Shown piece after piece: positions 16,361-25,066 of a stretch of DNA of 45,649 nt. The stretch comes from Desulfobacca sp. 4484_104 (GTDB taxonomy: Bacteria > Desulfobacterota > Desulfobaccia > Desulfobaccales > Desulfobaccaceae): NCBI GenBank assembly GCA_002049795.1, contig MUKC01000002.1:1-45649 (forward strand), given 5' to 3'. Below the pieces are notes generated by a model. The model was not told the origin of the DNA. It did not search any database and saw only the letters and a program-made list of their open reading frames with translations. Both the position numbers and the translations under genes were made by a program. The stretch's first letter is position 1; every line of letters begins with the position of its first letter.

Positions 16361-16852
16361 ATGGCTGAGACCTTAAATATTCAAGCTCTAGACCCCTATT
16401 TTAAGGATGAGGTGGCCCAGGAACCGGGATGCGAGCATTTGCTGCGCTGCTTTTCTTGCGGGGTCTGTACCGCTACCTGCCCGGTGAGTGAGATCGAGCC
16501 CAGCTTCAGTCCCAGCCGGATCATTCGCCAGGTGCTCTACGGTTTGCGGGAGCCGCTGTTATCCTCCCCGACCCTGTGGTATTGTGCCTGTTGCGCCAAT
16601 TGCTCTTTTCAGTGCCCCCAGGACGTCCGGTTCTTGGATATTATCCAGGGCTTACGCAACCTGGCCATTCGCACCGGTATGATTGACGAGGAACGAGCCG
16701 CGCAGTTGGCCAGGGGTGAACAGTTAATCCAGGAACTCCGGCGCCGTTTCATTGCCCGGGTAATTTCCGCATCCCCAGAAGACCTAGATCTCAGGGCAAT
16801 TCTGGTGCAATTGGCCTCGGAATTGGATTTTGCCACCGAAAAGGAGACCTAA
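16361..16852 (+). CDS. hdrC: heterodisulfide reductase subunit C-like protein
   Basis: Small Fe-S electron carrier of the Hdr family (163 residues). Two [4Fe-4S] motifs are visible: CFSCGVCTATCP (Cys30, 33, 36, 40) and CACCANCSFQCP (Cys75, 78, 81, 85), separated by the family's SRIIRQVLYG helix. There is no membrane segment, so it is soluble and not a QmoC/HdrE-type fusion. The ATG at 16361 has AGGG upstream; an open frame reaches further 5' but overlaps the preceding Fe-S gene. It lies six bases before hdrA. No HdrB partner is encoded in this cluster. Confidence 0.88.
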   Translation: MAETLNIQALDPYFKDEVAQEPGCEHLLRCFSCGVCTATCPVSEIEPSFSPSRIIRQVLYGLREPLLSSPTLWYCACCANCSFQCPQDVRFLDIIQGLRNLAIRTGMIDEERAAQLARGEQLIQELRRRFIARVISASPEDLDLRAILVQLASELDFATEKET

Positions 16853-16858
16853 AGTTAG

Positions 16859-19800
16859 ATGGGCAGGCTTCGGCCTTTAGAGCAAGTCGCCAGCAAGCAG
16901 GTGCTGGTAATCGGCGGGGGTATTGCCGGCATGCAGGCCGCCTTGGATGTGGCCGCGGTCGGACTGCCGGTCACTTTGGTAGAGTCCGGTCCTTCTATCG
17001 GCGGACGGATGGCCCAGTTGGATAAGACCTTCCCCACCAACGATTGTGCAATGTGCATCCTTTCGCCCCGCATGCTCGAAATCGCCCGCCATCCGTTGAT
17101 TGAGATTTTGACCCTGACCCGGGTCTTGAAAATTGAGGGTCAACCTGGAGATTTTCAGGTAGTCCTAAGCCGTCGGCCGCGTTACGTTGATATCAGCAAG
17201 TGCTCTGGCTGTGGAGAATGCACCCGGGTTTGCCCCCGGAAAATCCCTGACCCCTATAATCTGGGCCTCAGCTCCACCAAGGCGATCCACGTGCCTTTTC
17301 CTCAGGCGGTGCCGTTAGCGGCCTATATCATCCCCGAAGCCTGTCGTTATTTTCAGGGCAAAAAATGTGAAGCCTGTATAAAGGTATGTCAAGCCAACGC
17401 CATTGATCTGCAGCAAACCGCGGAAATGGTGGTGCGGCCCTTTGGGTTGATAATTATGGCGACCGGGGTCGGTGCCGCTCCGGCCCATAATTTCCCCGGC
17501 TATGAAAATCCTGATGTGGTGACCAGCGAGGAGTTTGAGCGTCTGCTGAGCGCCACCGGTCCCCATGCTGGCAAGTTATTCCGGCCTTCCGATCAGACCC
17601 CTCCCCAGCGCCTCGCCTTTATCCAATGCGTAGGTTCGCGGGATGCGCGGCAGGGCGTGGCCTATTGCTCGGCGGTGTGTTGCATGGCCAGCCTCAAAGA
17701 GGCACTGGTGGCCAAAGAAATCAGCCCCGAGGAGGTTGACGCCACCGTTTTTTATATGGACATGCGGACGCACGGCAAGGGCTTTGAACGTTATCTCCAG
17801 CAGGCCCAAGACCACGGGATTAAATTAGTCCGCTGCCGGGTGACCGCGGTGCAGCCCCAGAGCCGCGGCGGCGTTGAACTCCGCTATACCGACGCTTACG
17901 GCCGGCCGCAAGCCGCGTCGTTTGATCTGGCGGTGTTGGCCATCGGCCTGAGGCCCAAAGACAGCTTTAAACAGTGGGCCGGTCAGCTCGGCATAGATTT
18001 AGATGAATACGGCTTTGTCAAGACTGCAACCTTAATGCCGACCTGCACGGCGCGACCAGGCGTATTGATTTGCGGCACGGCCCGCGCACCTATGGATATC
18101 CCGGAAGCGGTTACCACGGCCAGTGCCAGCGCGGCGGTGGCTTCACAGTTATTGACCATCAGTGCCCGGCTGCTGCCGGCCCCGATCAAGATGCCGGGGC
18201 CTGGCCAGGTCGCCGACTATCCGCCCCGCATCGGGGTATTTCTTTGCCATTGCGGTACCAATATTGCCAAAGTTATTGAGATCCCCAAACTAGCCGCGGC
18301 GGTCTCGGAGCTGCCCGGCGTAGTCCATGTAGAAGACAACCTGTTTACCTGTTCAGTGGATTCCACTCAGCGGATGGCCGAAACCATCAAGGATTTAGGA
18401 CTCAATCGAGTCGTGGTGGCGGCCTGTACGCCGCGCACGCATGAAGTGGTGTTTCGCCAAGTGCTGGTCGAGGCTGGTCTCAATCCGGGCTACTTTGCCT
18501 TTGCCAATATCCGCGAACAATGTTCCTGGGTGCATCATGATGATCGGGAAGCAGCCCTGGCCAAGGCCAAGCATATCGTTGCCATGGCAGTGGGTCGGGC
18601 TTGGGTGCTGAAGCCGATTCAGCCCCGAGGTTTTCCTGTCAACCGCCAGGCATTAGTCCTGGGAGGCGGGGTCGCCGGCATGAGCGCCGCCCTTACCCTT
18701 GCCGATCAGGGTTTTCAAACCTATTTAGTGGAGCGTGACCGACAGTTAGGCGGACTGGCGCGGCAGCTATACTTCACGCTAGAGGGTGATAATCCCCAAA
18801 AATTTCTCCAGGAGCTGAGAACCGAGGTTTATCGTCACCCCCATATAGAAGTCTTGATTCAGACGGAAGCGGTCCAGGTTACTGGCCATGTTGGTAAGTT
18901 CCGGACCTTGATTAGTCAGCAAAGTGCTGCTGGACCACAGCAACGCTGGCTTAACCATGGGGTCATCATCGTCGCTACCGGCGGCCGACCCTTTGATCCT
19001 CAGGGGCGCTATCTCTACGGCAGCGATCCGCGGATTCTCACCCAACTGGAGCTGGAAGCGAGAATTAAGGCCAAAGAGCCGGATTTGCAAAAACTCCGAC
19101 AGGTGGTGATGATCCAATGCGTCGGTTCCCGGGAGCCGGAACACCCTTATTGCAGCCGGATCTGCTGTGCTGAAGCCCTGAAAAACGCCATCCTGCTCAA
19201 AGAGCGTTATCCGCTAAGCGCGGTCACCGTGCTTTATCGTGATCTACGGGCCTATGGTTTGCAAGAAGTCTACTACCAAGAAGCCAAACAACTGGGGGTG
19301 GAGTTTATTCCTTATGAACCGGAACGCCCCCCGCATTTAACCATGACCAAACGACGACAGCTAAAAATCGGAGTCTGGGATGAGCTCTTGGAACAAGAAA
19401 TGAGTCTGGGAGCGGACCTGGTGGTATTAAGTACCGGAATCGAACCCGCGGCTGGCAGTGACCGGCTAGCTCGATTACTGGGGGTATCCCAAACTCTGGA
19501 AGGCTTTTTCCTGGAGGCCCATCAGAAGTTACGCCCGGTCGATGCCGTTTGTGAGGGGATTTTCTTGTGCGGCCTGGCTCATTATCCCAAAACGCTGGAA
19601 GAAAGCGTAGCTCAGGCCCAAGCCGCGGCCATTCGCGCCTCCCGTATTCTATTTCAGAATGAACTGTTCAGCGGCGAGATGGCCGCGGCCATTGCTCCGG
19701 GCAAATGTAGCCACTGCCTGCATTGTCTGGAAGTCTGTCCTTTTGGAGCGGTAAGCCTAAAAACCTCCGGGCTACCCGAGGTCCAAACCGAAGTCTGTCA

Positions 19801-19906
19801 AGGCTGCGGCATCTGCGCGGCGGAATGTCCAGCCGAGGCCATCCAGATGAGTCGCGTTTCGGATGCCGAAATAGAGGCCCAAATAGAAGCGGCTCTACTG
19901 CCTTAA
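16859..19906 (+). CDS. hdrA: HdrA-type electron-bifurcating flavoprotein, two tandem HdrA units
   Basis: Large flavin/Fe-S subunit of 1015 residues. Unit one has the FAD motif VIGGGIAGMQAA (17-28), LGG-type LVESGPSIGGR, NDCAMC (Cys63/66), a ferredoxin pair with Cys115, 118, 121, 125 and Cys162, 170, 173, 177, and CVGSRD. Unit two begins near IGVFLCHCGTNI (~457), has ACTPRTHE, a second FAD motif VLGGGVAGMSAALTLA, CVGSREPEHPYCSRICC, and ends with two ferredoxin motifs (CSHCLHCLEVCP, CQGCGICAAECP). HdrA proteins perform flavin-based electron bifurcation or confurcation with HdrBC. Here HdrB is missing, so the low- and high-potential partners are unknown. Confidence 0.92.
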   Translation: MGRLRPLEQVASKQVLVIGGGIAGMQAALDVAAVGLPVTLVESGPSIGGRMAQLDKTFPTNDCAMCILSPRMLEIARHPLIEILTLTRVLKIEGQPGDFQVVLSRRPRYVDISKCSGCGECTRVCPRKIPDPYNLGLSSTKAIHVPFPQAVPLAAYIIPEACRYFQGKKCEACIKVCQANAIDLQQTAEMVVRPFGLIIMATGVGAAPAHNFPGYENPDVVTSEEFERLLSATGPHAGKLFRPSDQTPPQRLAFIQCVGSRDARQGVAYCSAVCCMASLKEALVAKEISPEEVDATVFYMDMRTHGKGFERYLQQAQDHGIKLVRCRVTAVQPQSRGGVELRYTDAYGRPQAASFDLAVLAIGLRPKDSFKQWAGQLGIDLDEYGFVKTATLMPTCTARPGVLICGTARAPMDIPEAVTTASASAAVASQLLTISARLLPAPIKMPGPGQVADYPPRIGVFLCHCGTNIAKVIEIPKLAAAVSELPGVVHVEDNLFTCSVDSTQRMAETIKDLGLNRVVVAACTPRTHEVVFRQVLVEAGLNPGYFAFANIREQCSWVHHDDREAALAKAKHIVAMAVGRAWVLKPIQPRGFPVNRQALVLGGGVAGMSAALTLADQGFQTYLVERDRQLGGLARQLYFTLEGDNPQKFLQELRTEVYRHPHIEVLIQTEAVQVTGHVGKFRTLISQQSAAGPQQRWLNHGVIIVATGGRPFDPQGRYLYGSDPRILTQLELEARIKAKEPDLQKLRQVVMIQCVGSREPEHPYCSRICCAEALKNAILLKERYPLSAVTVLYRDLRAYGLQEVYYQEAKQLGVEFIPYEPERPPHLTMTKRRQLKIGVWDELLEQEMSLGADLVVLSTGIEPAAGSDRLARLLGVSQTLEGFFLEAHQKLRPVDAVCEGIFLCGLAHYPKTLEESVAQAQAAAIRASRILFQNELFSGEMAAAIAPGKCSHCLHCLEVCPFGAVSLKTSGLPEVQTEVCQGCGICAAECPAEAIQMSRVSDAEIEAQIEAALLP

Positions 19907-19918
19907 ACAGGAGTGAGT

Positions 19919-20338
19919 ATGGTCAGAGAAAGTTATTGTGGTCTATGCGACGACTGCCAGTTAGGAAACCGTGATTTTTTGGAAACCGTCTCGCAGTTGA
20001 AGGAATATATAGATCGCTTTCGGGCCGATTGGTGGGTACATTGTTTCCCCGATGGGGAGGGGTTTAGTTTCTCTGAATTCCGCAAAGGAATCAACTGGTT
20101 CCTATCGCATACCGAATGCCCGGGTTGTAAGGGAGGACGCGGACTGGAAAACTGCCCCATCCGTATCTGCGCCCGTCAGCGTCATATTGAACATTGTTAT
20201 GAATGTCCAGAACTTAAAGAATGTAACAGATTCGATCATCTCCTCATTGAATTTCCGGATCTCAAGATCAATCTCCTCCGGCGCCAGTTAAAATTTAAGG
20301 CTTGCCAATACCACCAACGCCTGGAACAGGCCAAGTAG
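19919..20338 (+). CDS. DUF3795-family cysteine-rich protein
   Basis: A 139-residue protein with Cys motifs SYCGLCDDC near the start, CPGCKGG, CPIRICARQR and CYECPEL in the middle and C-terminal third. This is the DUF3795 pattern, found mostly in anaerobes and of unknown function, presumably metal-binding. ATG at 19919 is preceded by CAGGAG at good distance and starts 12 bases after the hdrA stop, so it is the last gene of the Fwd-like/Hdr operon. Confidence 0.75.
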   Translation: MVRESYCGLCDDCQLGNRDFLETVSQLKEYIDRFRADWWVHCFPDGEGFSFSEFRKGINWFLSHTECPGCKGGRGLENCPIRICARQRHIEHCYECPELKECNRFDHLLIEFPDLKINLLRRQLKFKACQYHQRLEQAK

Positions 20339-20406
20339 GCCGGCAGCATCTCCTCGGCATTGGGGTAATAGATCGCCATACCTCTAGCCGATTACCTCGG
20401 ATAATT

Positions 20407-20706
20407 TTAATAACTTGAGGGTGGACTGTGAGGCTGAGGCGGTGATGGCCGGGGACTTTTCTTAGACCCTGGATGGATTACCGAAAACGGCGCTTGATCT
20501 GCCGGAGGGAGAATCGTCGCGGGTTTGCCAGGTTCAACTCCTGCCGGTAAGGGCGGCGGTGGTTGCACCAAGTTTTCAGGATCAGTATCGTGGCTCAACT
20601 GGAACTCCTTGGTTAAGCGCTGATAGATGGCCGGAGTAATCGGCTTAACCTGAAAAGCTTGGTGGGCTTGGCAGATGGCAAAGTTCATAGGTTTCAGGTC
20701 GAGCAC
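20407..20706 (-). pseudogene. C-terminal part of the FecR-domain gene, beyond an amber codon
   Basis: Continues the same reading frame as the FecR-domain gene after the TAG at 20731-20733, with eight readable codons between. Its start reads LDLKPMNFAICQAHQAF, which fits the strand that normally closes a FecR domain, then ITPAIYQRLTKEF and a Pro-rich acidic tail. No separate ribosome-binding site of note precedes the GTG at 20706. It is best seen as the detached tail of one ~268-residue protein rather than an independent gene. Confidence 0.6.
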
Positions 20707-20730
20707 TTCGCTGGTTGATTTATTCTTTAA

Positions 20731-21213
20731 CTACAAGGGGTTAATGGCCTCCAAAAGATAGACCTGATCCCCGGTGGCAATTTCTACCACCCCATCGGTA
20801 GCGCGGACGCCGATAATCGTCGTCGGGGTTTCAATGGTATAATCCGGCTCTGGGGCCTGGAAGAATTTATGGACCACAAACCGCATTTCCCCGGTCAAAG
20901 TGCGCAACAGACTTTGCCGCCGACCCTTGGCCGCATCTATTAAATATTGAGCAATTTCTAAAGTGGTATGCTCTCCCAAGATCAGCACACTCTCATCCTG
21001 ACACCATAACTTGGCCTTAGATTTGCCCAGGGTGCGAATCTGTTCCCGGGTTTCACGATATTGACCGTCAAGGTAAAGCTTGGTGCCCCGAGCCAGGAGA
21101 ATTTCACCCGCCTCTGAGGCCCGGGCCAGGCGGGCTTGCCACACGTGCCATCCGGAAACCGCCCAAAGTACCAGGAGAAAAATTAAACCCAACCTTTGCA
21201 GACGCAAGACCAA
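20731..21213 (-). CDS. FecR-domain protein, ended early by TAG
   Basis: A 160-residue protein with an N-terminal signal/anchor (residues ~7-24, LGLIFLLVLWAVSG) and a periplasmic FecR-like domain: LLARGTKLYLDG, SVLILGEHTTLEIAQYL, GEMRFVVHKFF, and the hallmark YTIETPTTIIGVRATDGVVE. FecR domains occur in sigma-regulator proteins and in stand-alone envelope proteins; no sigma factor or TonB receptor is nearby. The frame stops at TAG right after LLEAINPL, in the middle of the domain's last strands, while the downstream frame continues it. Confidence 0.75.
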   Translation of the reverse strand: MVLRLQRLGLIFLLVLWAVSGWHVWQARLARASEAGEILLARGTKLYLDGQYRETREQIRTLGKSKAKLWCQDESVLILGEHTTLEIAQYLIDAAKGRRQSLLRTLTGEMRFVVHKFFQAPEPDYTIETPTTIIGVRATDGVVEIATGDQVYLLEAINPL

Positions 21214-21468
21214 TTCTCCTTATTTATACTATCCATGATTTAAAGGGCTAATTCCGCTGCCAGATCTTCCCAAACCCAAGTACCAGTTTTATTTAGTTGA
21301 TGCTTCCGGGTAGGAAGAAGGCATTGCTCTTTTAGCACGTGACCTGGCTTAATTCAAGTGTTTTCTTAAACTCCAGCAAGCTGAGATCTAAAATCTGCTA
21401 ACTCTCCAGGTTTGGTCTAATGCTTTAAGCCAAAATCATAAGGTAGAACATGGATGCTTGAGCAAACC
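21214..21468. other. intergenic, no feature seen
   Basis: AT-richer stretch upstream of the FecR gene. It holds no recognisable coding, RNA or repeat signal, apart from presumed promoter sequence for the minus-strand gene. Confidence 0.3.
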
Positions 21469-21684
21469 CTAACCGCTCTGATTGTCGAAAAATTCTATCG
21501 GTGCCGCGTCATTCGGTGAATTATTGCCCAGAGGCTGATTTAGGTTAGAGCGATGCTGATAAAATTGCTCCAGACGTTGACGGATAATCAGCCCTTCTCT
21601 GCCCATGCGGTCTAAGATATGTTCAGTCAACGGCGAGATTTGGTGATCTCCGACGATCATCGTGCGTTTGTTCCGCTTTTTCAA
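21469..21684 (-). CDS. small hypothetical protein
   Basis: A 71-residue frame starting with TTG at 21684, with GGAGGG five bases upstream, which is a strong ribosome-binding site. The protein begins MKKRNKRTMIVGDHQISP, is charged, and has a likely helix (HILDRMGREGLIIRQRLEQF) and a polar tail ending in PIEFFDNQSG. I recognise no family. Coding is supported mainly by the binding site. Confidence 0.4.
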   Translation of the reverse strand: MKKRNKRTMIVGDHQISPLTEHILDRMGREGLIIRQRLEQFYQHRSNLNQPLGNNSPNDAAPIEFFDNQSG

Positions 21685-21841
21685 GGTGCCCTCCGGTTGG
21701 CAGTATTCTTAAAATAGTATGGATTTTTACTTCAAGGATTATGCCAACGGCTAAATAGTTATGGCAAAGCTTTAGACCGCTGGTCAACCATCTGAAAAGT
21801 ATATACTTTTTCACGTTGGTGCCCAAGCTTTTAAGACCCAT

Positions 21842-22107
21842 CTGTTATTAAGTCGTACCCCTAGACTTACAAAGGCACCAATGGTTGAGCCAGAGTCAGA
21901 TAATGATCAGTTTATCCTAAAGCTTGGATTAAAAATTTGAATCCCTGCGGATCCCTAACCGGTAAAAATTTCCGTTATGGTCCGTTTATTTGGACCCCGC
22001 TTAAAAAATCTAAGATTATTAACCGCCCCCAGGTCTGATCGGCTTTAGACCCGGAAGCGGTGGGTTTGAGGCTACCTTGAACCGCGTAAGCCTCAATGCG
22101 GCCTGAA
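21842..22107. other. intergenic, no feature seen
   Basis: Between the small hypothetical gene and the DUF6485 gene. No coding pattern, tRNA-like stem set or clear repeat was seen on either strand. Confidence 0.3.
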
Positions 22108-22311
22108 TCATTGCTGTTGCCGGAGCTTTAGGAAGCGAGCGATAGAACGATCATAGGTGCGCTCCACCTCATCTGGAAAGCAACAGGCCGGAAGTTCGCC
22201 CATCTGAAGATGATAGCGCAGACATTCGCAGCAGATGCCTTTCCGTTCGCAAGGCTCATACGTGCAATTACAAAACTTCAGGTTGTTTTCCCGATTGATA
22301 CATTCCTTCAT
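22108..22311 (-). CDS. DUF6485-family small cysteine-rich protein
   Basis: A 67-residue protein with [18 protein letters not shown] (eight Cys in the N-terminal half counting neighbours), then [14 protein letters not shown] and ERTYDRS. This matches a small cysteine-rich family of anaerobes (DUF6485) of unknown function, probably metal-binding. Its ATG overlaps the glgA stop by four bases, so the two are translated from one message. Confidence 0.75.
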   Translation of the reverse strand: MKECINRENNLKFCNCTYEPCERKGICCECLRYHLQMGELPACCFPDEVERTYDRSIARFLKLRQQQ

Positions 22312-23795
22312 AAGGCTCTCCTGATTTCTGTGGTTTTGCGCTTCAAAGTCTGGTGGTAAAGTTCTAGATAGGCCCGGGCCGAGGTCTCCCAGGAAAAATC
22401 CTGAGCCATGGCATTTTGCATCAGTTTACTCCATAATGATTTATTCTGATAAGCACTGATGGCTGCTTGCAGGGCCGCCAGGAAGGCTTCCGGGCTATAT
22501 TCCTCAAATTGAAAGCCGGTGCCGGTCCCTTTGGCTAGATCTACTGGCTCAACCGTATCTACCAGGCCCCCGGTAGCTCGGACGACCGGGATGGTGCCAT
22601 ATTTCATGGAATAGATCTGATTAAGTCCACAAGGTTCATACCGGGAGGGCATGAGAAACAGATCCGCTCCGGCTTCGATCAGGTGGGCCAAGGTGTTATC
22701 ATAGGCAATTTTAACCCCTAATTTGCCAGGGTATTTTTGGGCCTCCTGAGTAAGGAGTTGATGATACTTTTCCTCTCCAGTGCCTAAAATGACCAGAGTC
22801 ACATCCTGAGCCAGCAATTTTGGAAGGACCGAGGCTACCAGATCAAAGCCTTTCTGGTCCGCCAAGCGGGAGATCATGCCCAACAAGGGGGCCGCAGCTA
22901 ATTTGCTAGCCAGTCCATATTTTTCCATCAGAGCCTGTTTGTTCTTGGCCTTGCCGGCCAAACTCTGAGGATGGTAATTGGCGACCAGCAGCGGATCGGT
23001 GGCCGGATCCCAGTTGCTATAATCTACGCCATTGACAATGCCGGTAAGTACCGCGGCCCGGGATTGCAATACCCCTTCCAGGCCATAGCCAAACTCGGGC
23101 GTTTGAATTTCCCGGCTGTACTGGCGGCTGACCGTGGTGATGGTGTCGGCAAACATGATGCCGCCCTTTAATAAATTGATGCTATCGTAATATTCCAGGC
23201 CATCGATAGAAAACAGCGACCAATCCAGGCCCAATAGGGGGAATTTAGCGCGGTCAAACAGTCCTTGATAGGCCAGATTGTGAATGGTAAAAACCGAAGC
23301 GCTGTCGGCCATGGGTGCCAACCAGGACCAGTCGGTTTTCATATAGACGGGAACCAGCGCCGACTGCCAGTCATGACAGTGGACGATATCTGGTTTAAGA
23401 TCCAGAGCCAGGCAGATCGGTAAGAGGCTGCGGGCTAAAAAGGTATAACGCTCTAAATTGTCAAAATAATCTCCCCGCGATGTTCCATATAGCTGGCTGC
23501 GTTCGTAAAATTCATCCCGTTCCACAAAGTAGAAGGGCACTCCTCCCGAGGTGGCCTTAAACAGATTAAACTCCAAGAGGTTGGGACCCAAATTAGCCTT
23601 TAAGTTTTCGGCTACTAACGACAAGGAATGCTCCCCTTGCTTGATCATGCCATACAGCGGCATGATCACTTGCAGCTTCAAACCCTGTCTCTGCAAGGCT
23701 AAGGGTAAAGTTCCAGCCACATCGGCCAAGCCGCCGGTCTTGGCAAAGGGCACGGCTTCCGGGGTAACAAACAACACGGTCAACTCTTTGGTCAT
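22308..23795 (-). CDS. glgA: glycogen synthase
   Basis: Extends alpha-1,4-glucan chains from ADP-glucose. The 495 residues have the N-terminal KTGGLADV motif (Lys19 binds ADP-glucose), the bacterial GT5 features [11 protein letters not shown] and [22 protein letters not shown], and the C-terminal retaining-GT motif [17 protein letters not shown] with the catalytic Glu followed by TGGLVDTV. Length is normal. GGAGAAAGG precedes the start. No other glycogen genes are in the window. Confidence 0.96.
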   Translation of the reverse strand: MTKELTVLFVTPEAVPFAKTGGLADVAGTLPLALQRQGLKLQVIMPLYGMIKQGEHSLSLVAENLKANLGPNLLEFNLFKATSGGVPFYFVERDEFYERSQLYGTSRGDYFDNLERYTFLARSLLPICLALDLKPDIVHCHDWQSALVPVYMKTDWSWLAPMADSASVFTIHNLAYQGLFDRAKFPLLGLDWSLFSIDGLEYYDSINLLKGGIMFADTITTVSRQYSREIQTPEFGYGLEGVLQSRAAVLTGIVNGVDYSNWDPATDPLLVANYHPQSLAGKAKNKQALMEKYGLASKLAAAPLLGMISRLADQKGFDLVASVLPKLLAQDVTLVILGTGEEKYHQLLTQEAQKYPGKLGVKIAYDNTLAHLIEAGADLFLMPSRYEPCGLNQIYSMKYGTIPVVRATGGLVDTVEPVDLAKGTGTGFQFEEYSPEAFLAALQAAISAYQNKSLWSKLMQNAMAQDFSWETSARAYLELYHQTLKRKTTEIRRAL

Positions 23796-23840
23796 CTAGC
23801 CTTTCTCCTATGCTTAAGTTGGACGATTAGGAAACTTCAC

Positions 23841-24662
23841 TTAAGAATGATATTGATAAACCAGGATGATGTCAGAAGCGATCAGTCCCTTTTCCCCTTC
23901 CACCAGGGTAAATTCAAAAATGTGATCCCGACTGGGCAGGTCCTCGGGATAAACCCCGCCCGGCAGGTCCTTTTCCATAAAAAAGACCGAGGTATAAGGC
24001 GAGTCTTCCTGACGGGTATCAGTAACCCAGAGCTTGCCTAAGTTATGGATAAAACGTAAAAAACCATACGCCTTGTCAGGAAGATACTTGGTGCACACCC
24101 CCCGTACCCGGCTGCCCGGTTCGCCCCAGCGGGGGCCAGTGGGCTGGGGCGGTTGGGTGGGCGACAGGCCGGGAATCAGATAGCCGGAGACAAACAGGTC
24201 CACCTCGCGGCGCAAGTTAGCCGAAACATTGGAAAAGGCCACCAACTCGACCCGACATCCTTTATTTTGCACCATAGTAACGACATTACAGAAATCACCA
24301 TCACCGGTAAGCAGATAAACCACATCCAATCGGTCCGATTGGGAAATAATATCCAGGGCCATATCCATATCGGCGTTGGCCTTGCCATAGGTCCGGCCGG
24401 CATCATCGGTGAACCAGCGGATCGGCTTTTCAATGACTTTAAAACCCAGGTCGCGCAGGGTAGAAATAAAATTGAGGGTGGTCTTATAATTGGGATCCGA
24501 GCTCGCCCGCTCCTCATCCAGGGCCACATAAGCATTAAGACGGACGACTTCGTCGCCATTACGGCTGGCAAATCTTCTCAGCACTTCATAACGCATGCCA
24601 TAGCCCCCATTGCGAACAATATTCATGGAATCGACATAAACTCCTACTCTATTATTGGCCAT
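23841..24662 (-). CDS. NYN (PIN-like) domain protein with C-terminal cold-shock-like domain
   Basis: A 273-residue LabA/DUF88-type protein. The NYN nuclease-like domain (1-165) shows YVDSMN with Asp11, KANADMDMALDI with Asp98/Asp100, and LLTGDGDF with Asp121/Asp123, the acidic metal-binding set of PIN-fold RNases. After a Pro-rich linker (~170-182) residues ~185-270 resemble an S1/cold-shock fold: VRGVCTKYLPDKAYGFLRFI, SVFFMEKDL, DHIFEFTLVEGEKGLIASDI. This suggests an RNA-binding and possibly RNA-cleaving protein in the cytoplasm. Its targets are unknown. Confidence 0.82.
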   Translation of the reverse strand: MANNRVGVYVDSMNIVRNGGYGMRYEVLRRFASRNGDEVVRLNAYVALDEERASSDPNYKTTLNFISTLRDLGFKVIEKPIRWFTDDAGRTYGKANADMDMALDIISQSDRLDVVYLLTGDGDFCNVVTMVQNKGCRVELVAFSNVSANLRREVDLFVSGYLIPGLSPTQPPQPTGPRWGEPGSRVRGVCTKYLPDKAYGFLRFIHNLGKLWVTDTRQEDSPYTSVFFMEKDLPGGVYPEDLPSRDHIFEFTLVEGEKGLIASDIILVYQYHS

Positions 24663-24717
24663 AAAATCTTAACCTCTGAACTTTCTGAACTTTTCCTTTA
24701 ATTACTTACCTAGTGTC

Positions 24718-24861
24718 CATCCGGAAATTCCATAATTTCCTCTCCCCGCTGGCGGGAAGAGGGTTCGGGTGAGTGGTAAAAAGTACTAATCTGCAAAGCT
24801 TAATCACCCTCACCTCACCCTTTCCCTCAAGGGAGTAGGGAAGATCTAAGGTTTCCGGATG
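24718..24861. repeat. 144-base MITE-like element with CATCCGGAAA terminal inverted repeats
   Basis: Ends are CATCCGGAAA (24718-24727) and TTTCCGGATG (24852-24861), perfect 10-base inverted repeats. The interior holds a CTCTCCCCGCTGGCGGGAAG hairpin and a second CCTCACC/TTTCCCTC segment and has no open frame. Size and ends fit a non-autonomous miniature transposable element. No transposase is nearby, and target duplications are not obvious. Confidence 0.6.
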
Positions 24862-25000
24862 AATACTACCCAAGTTTTTTCTAATCTGGTGATTTGTTTA
24901 TCATCTTGCACAACAGGCTGTCAAAGTCTTTTTACCTCCTTGGTGGTCCCCAACCGTTGGGCCAAGCTTGCCCTGGTCTTTAGATAATCAGCTTTAACCC

Positions 25001-25029
25001 TTGACAAAAATCGGAGACATTATTAATTT
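25001..25029 (+). promoter_or_regulatory. sigma-70-type promoter of hrcA-grpE-dnaK
   Basis: Perfect TTGACA (25001-25006), 17-base spacer, TAATTT (25024-25029), ending 37 bases before the hrcA start. No CIRCE operator (TTAGCACTC-N9-GAGTGCTAA) was seen in or around it. Confidence 0.65.
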
Positions 25030-25066
25030 TATTAAGATTATATATTTAGGCAACGAAGAGAGCAAG

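Noticed and set aside
16859-19906. QmoA-QmoB fusion of the sulfate-reduction complex
   Set aside because: The accompanying HdrC has no membrane segments, no MvhD-like C-terminus is present, and aprAB/sat are not nearby.
20707-20733. Pyrrolysine or programmed readthrough at the FecR amber codon
   Set aside because: No pyl genes or stem-loop insertion signal seen; a plain nonsense mutation is simpler, so it is reported only as a possibility to test.
21623-21841. Second small minus-strand frame upstream of the 71-residue hypothetical gene
   Set aside because: It overlaps the better-supported frame and has no family match.
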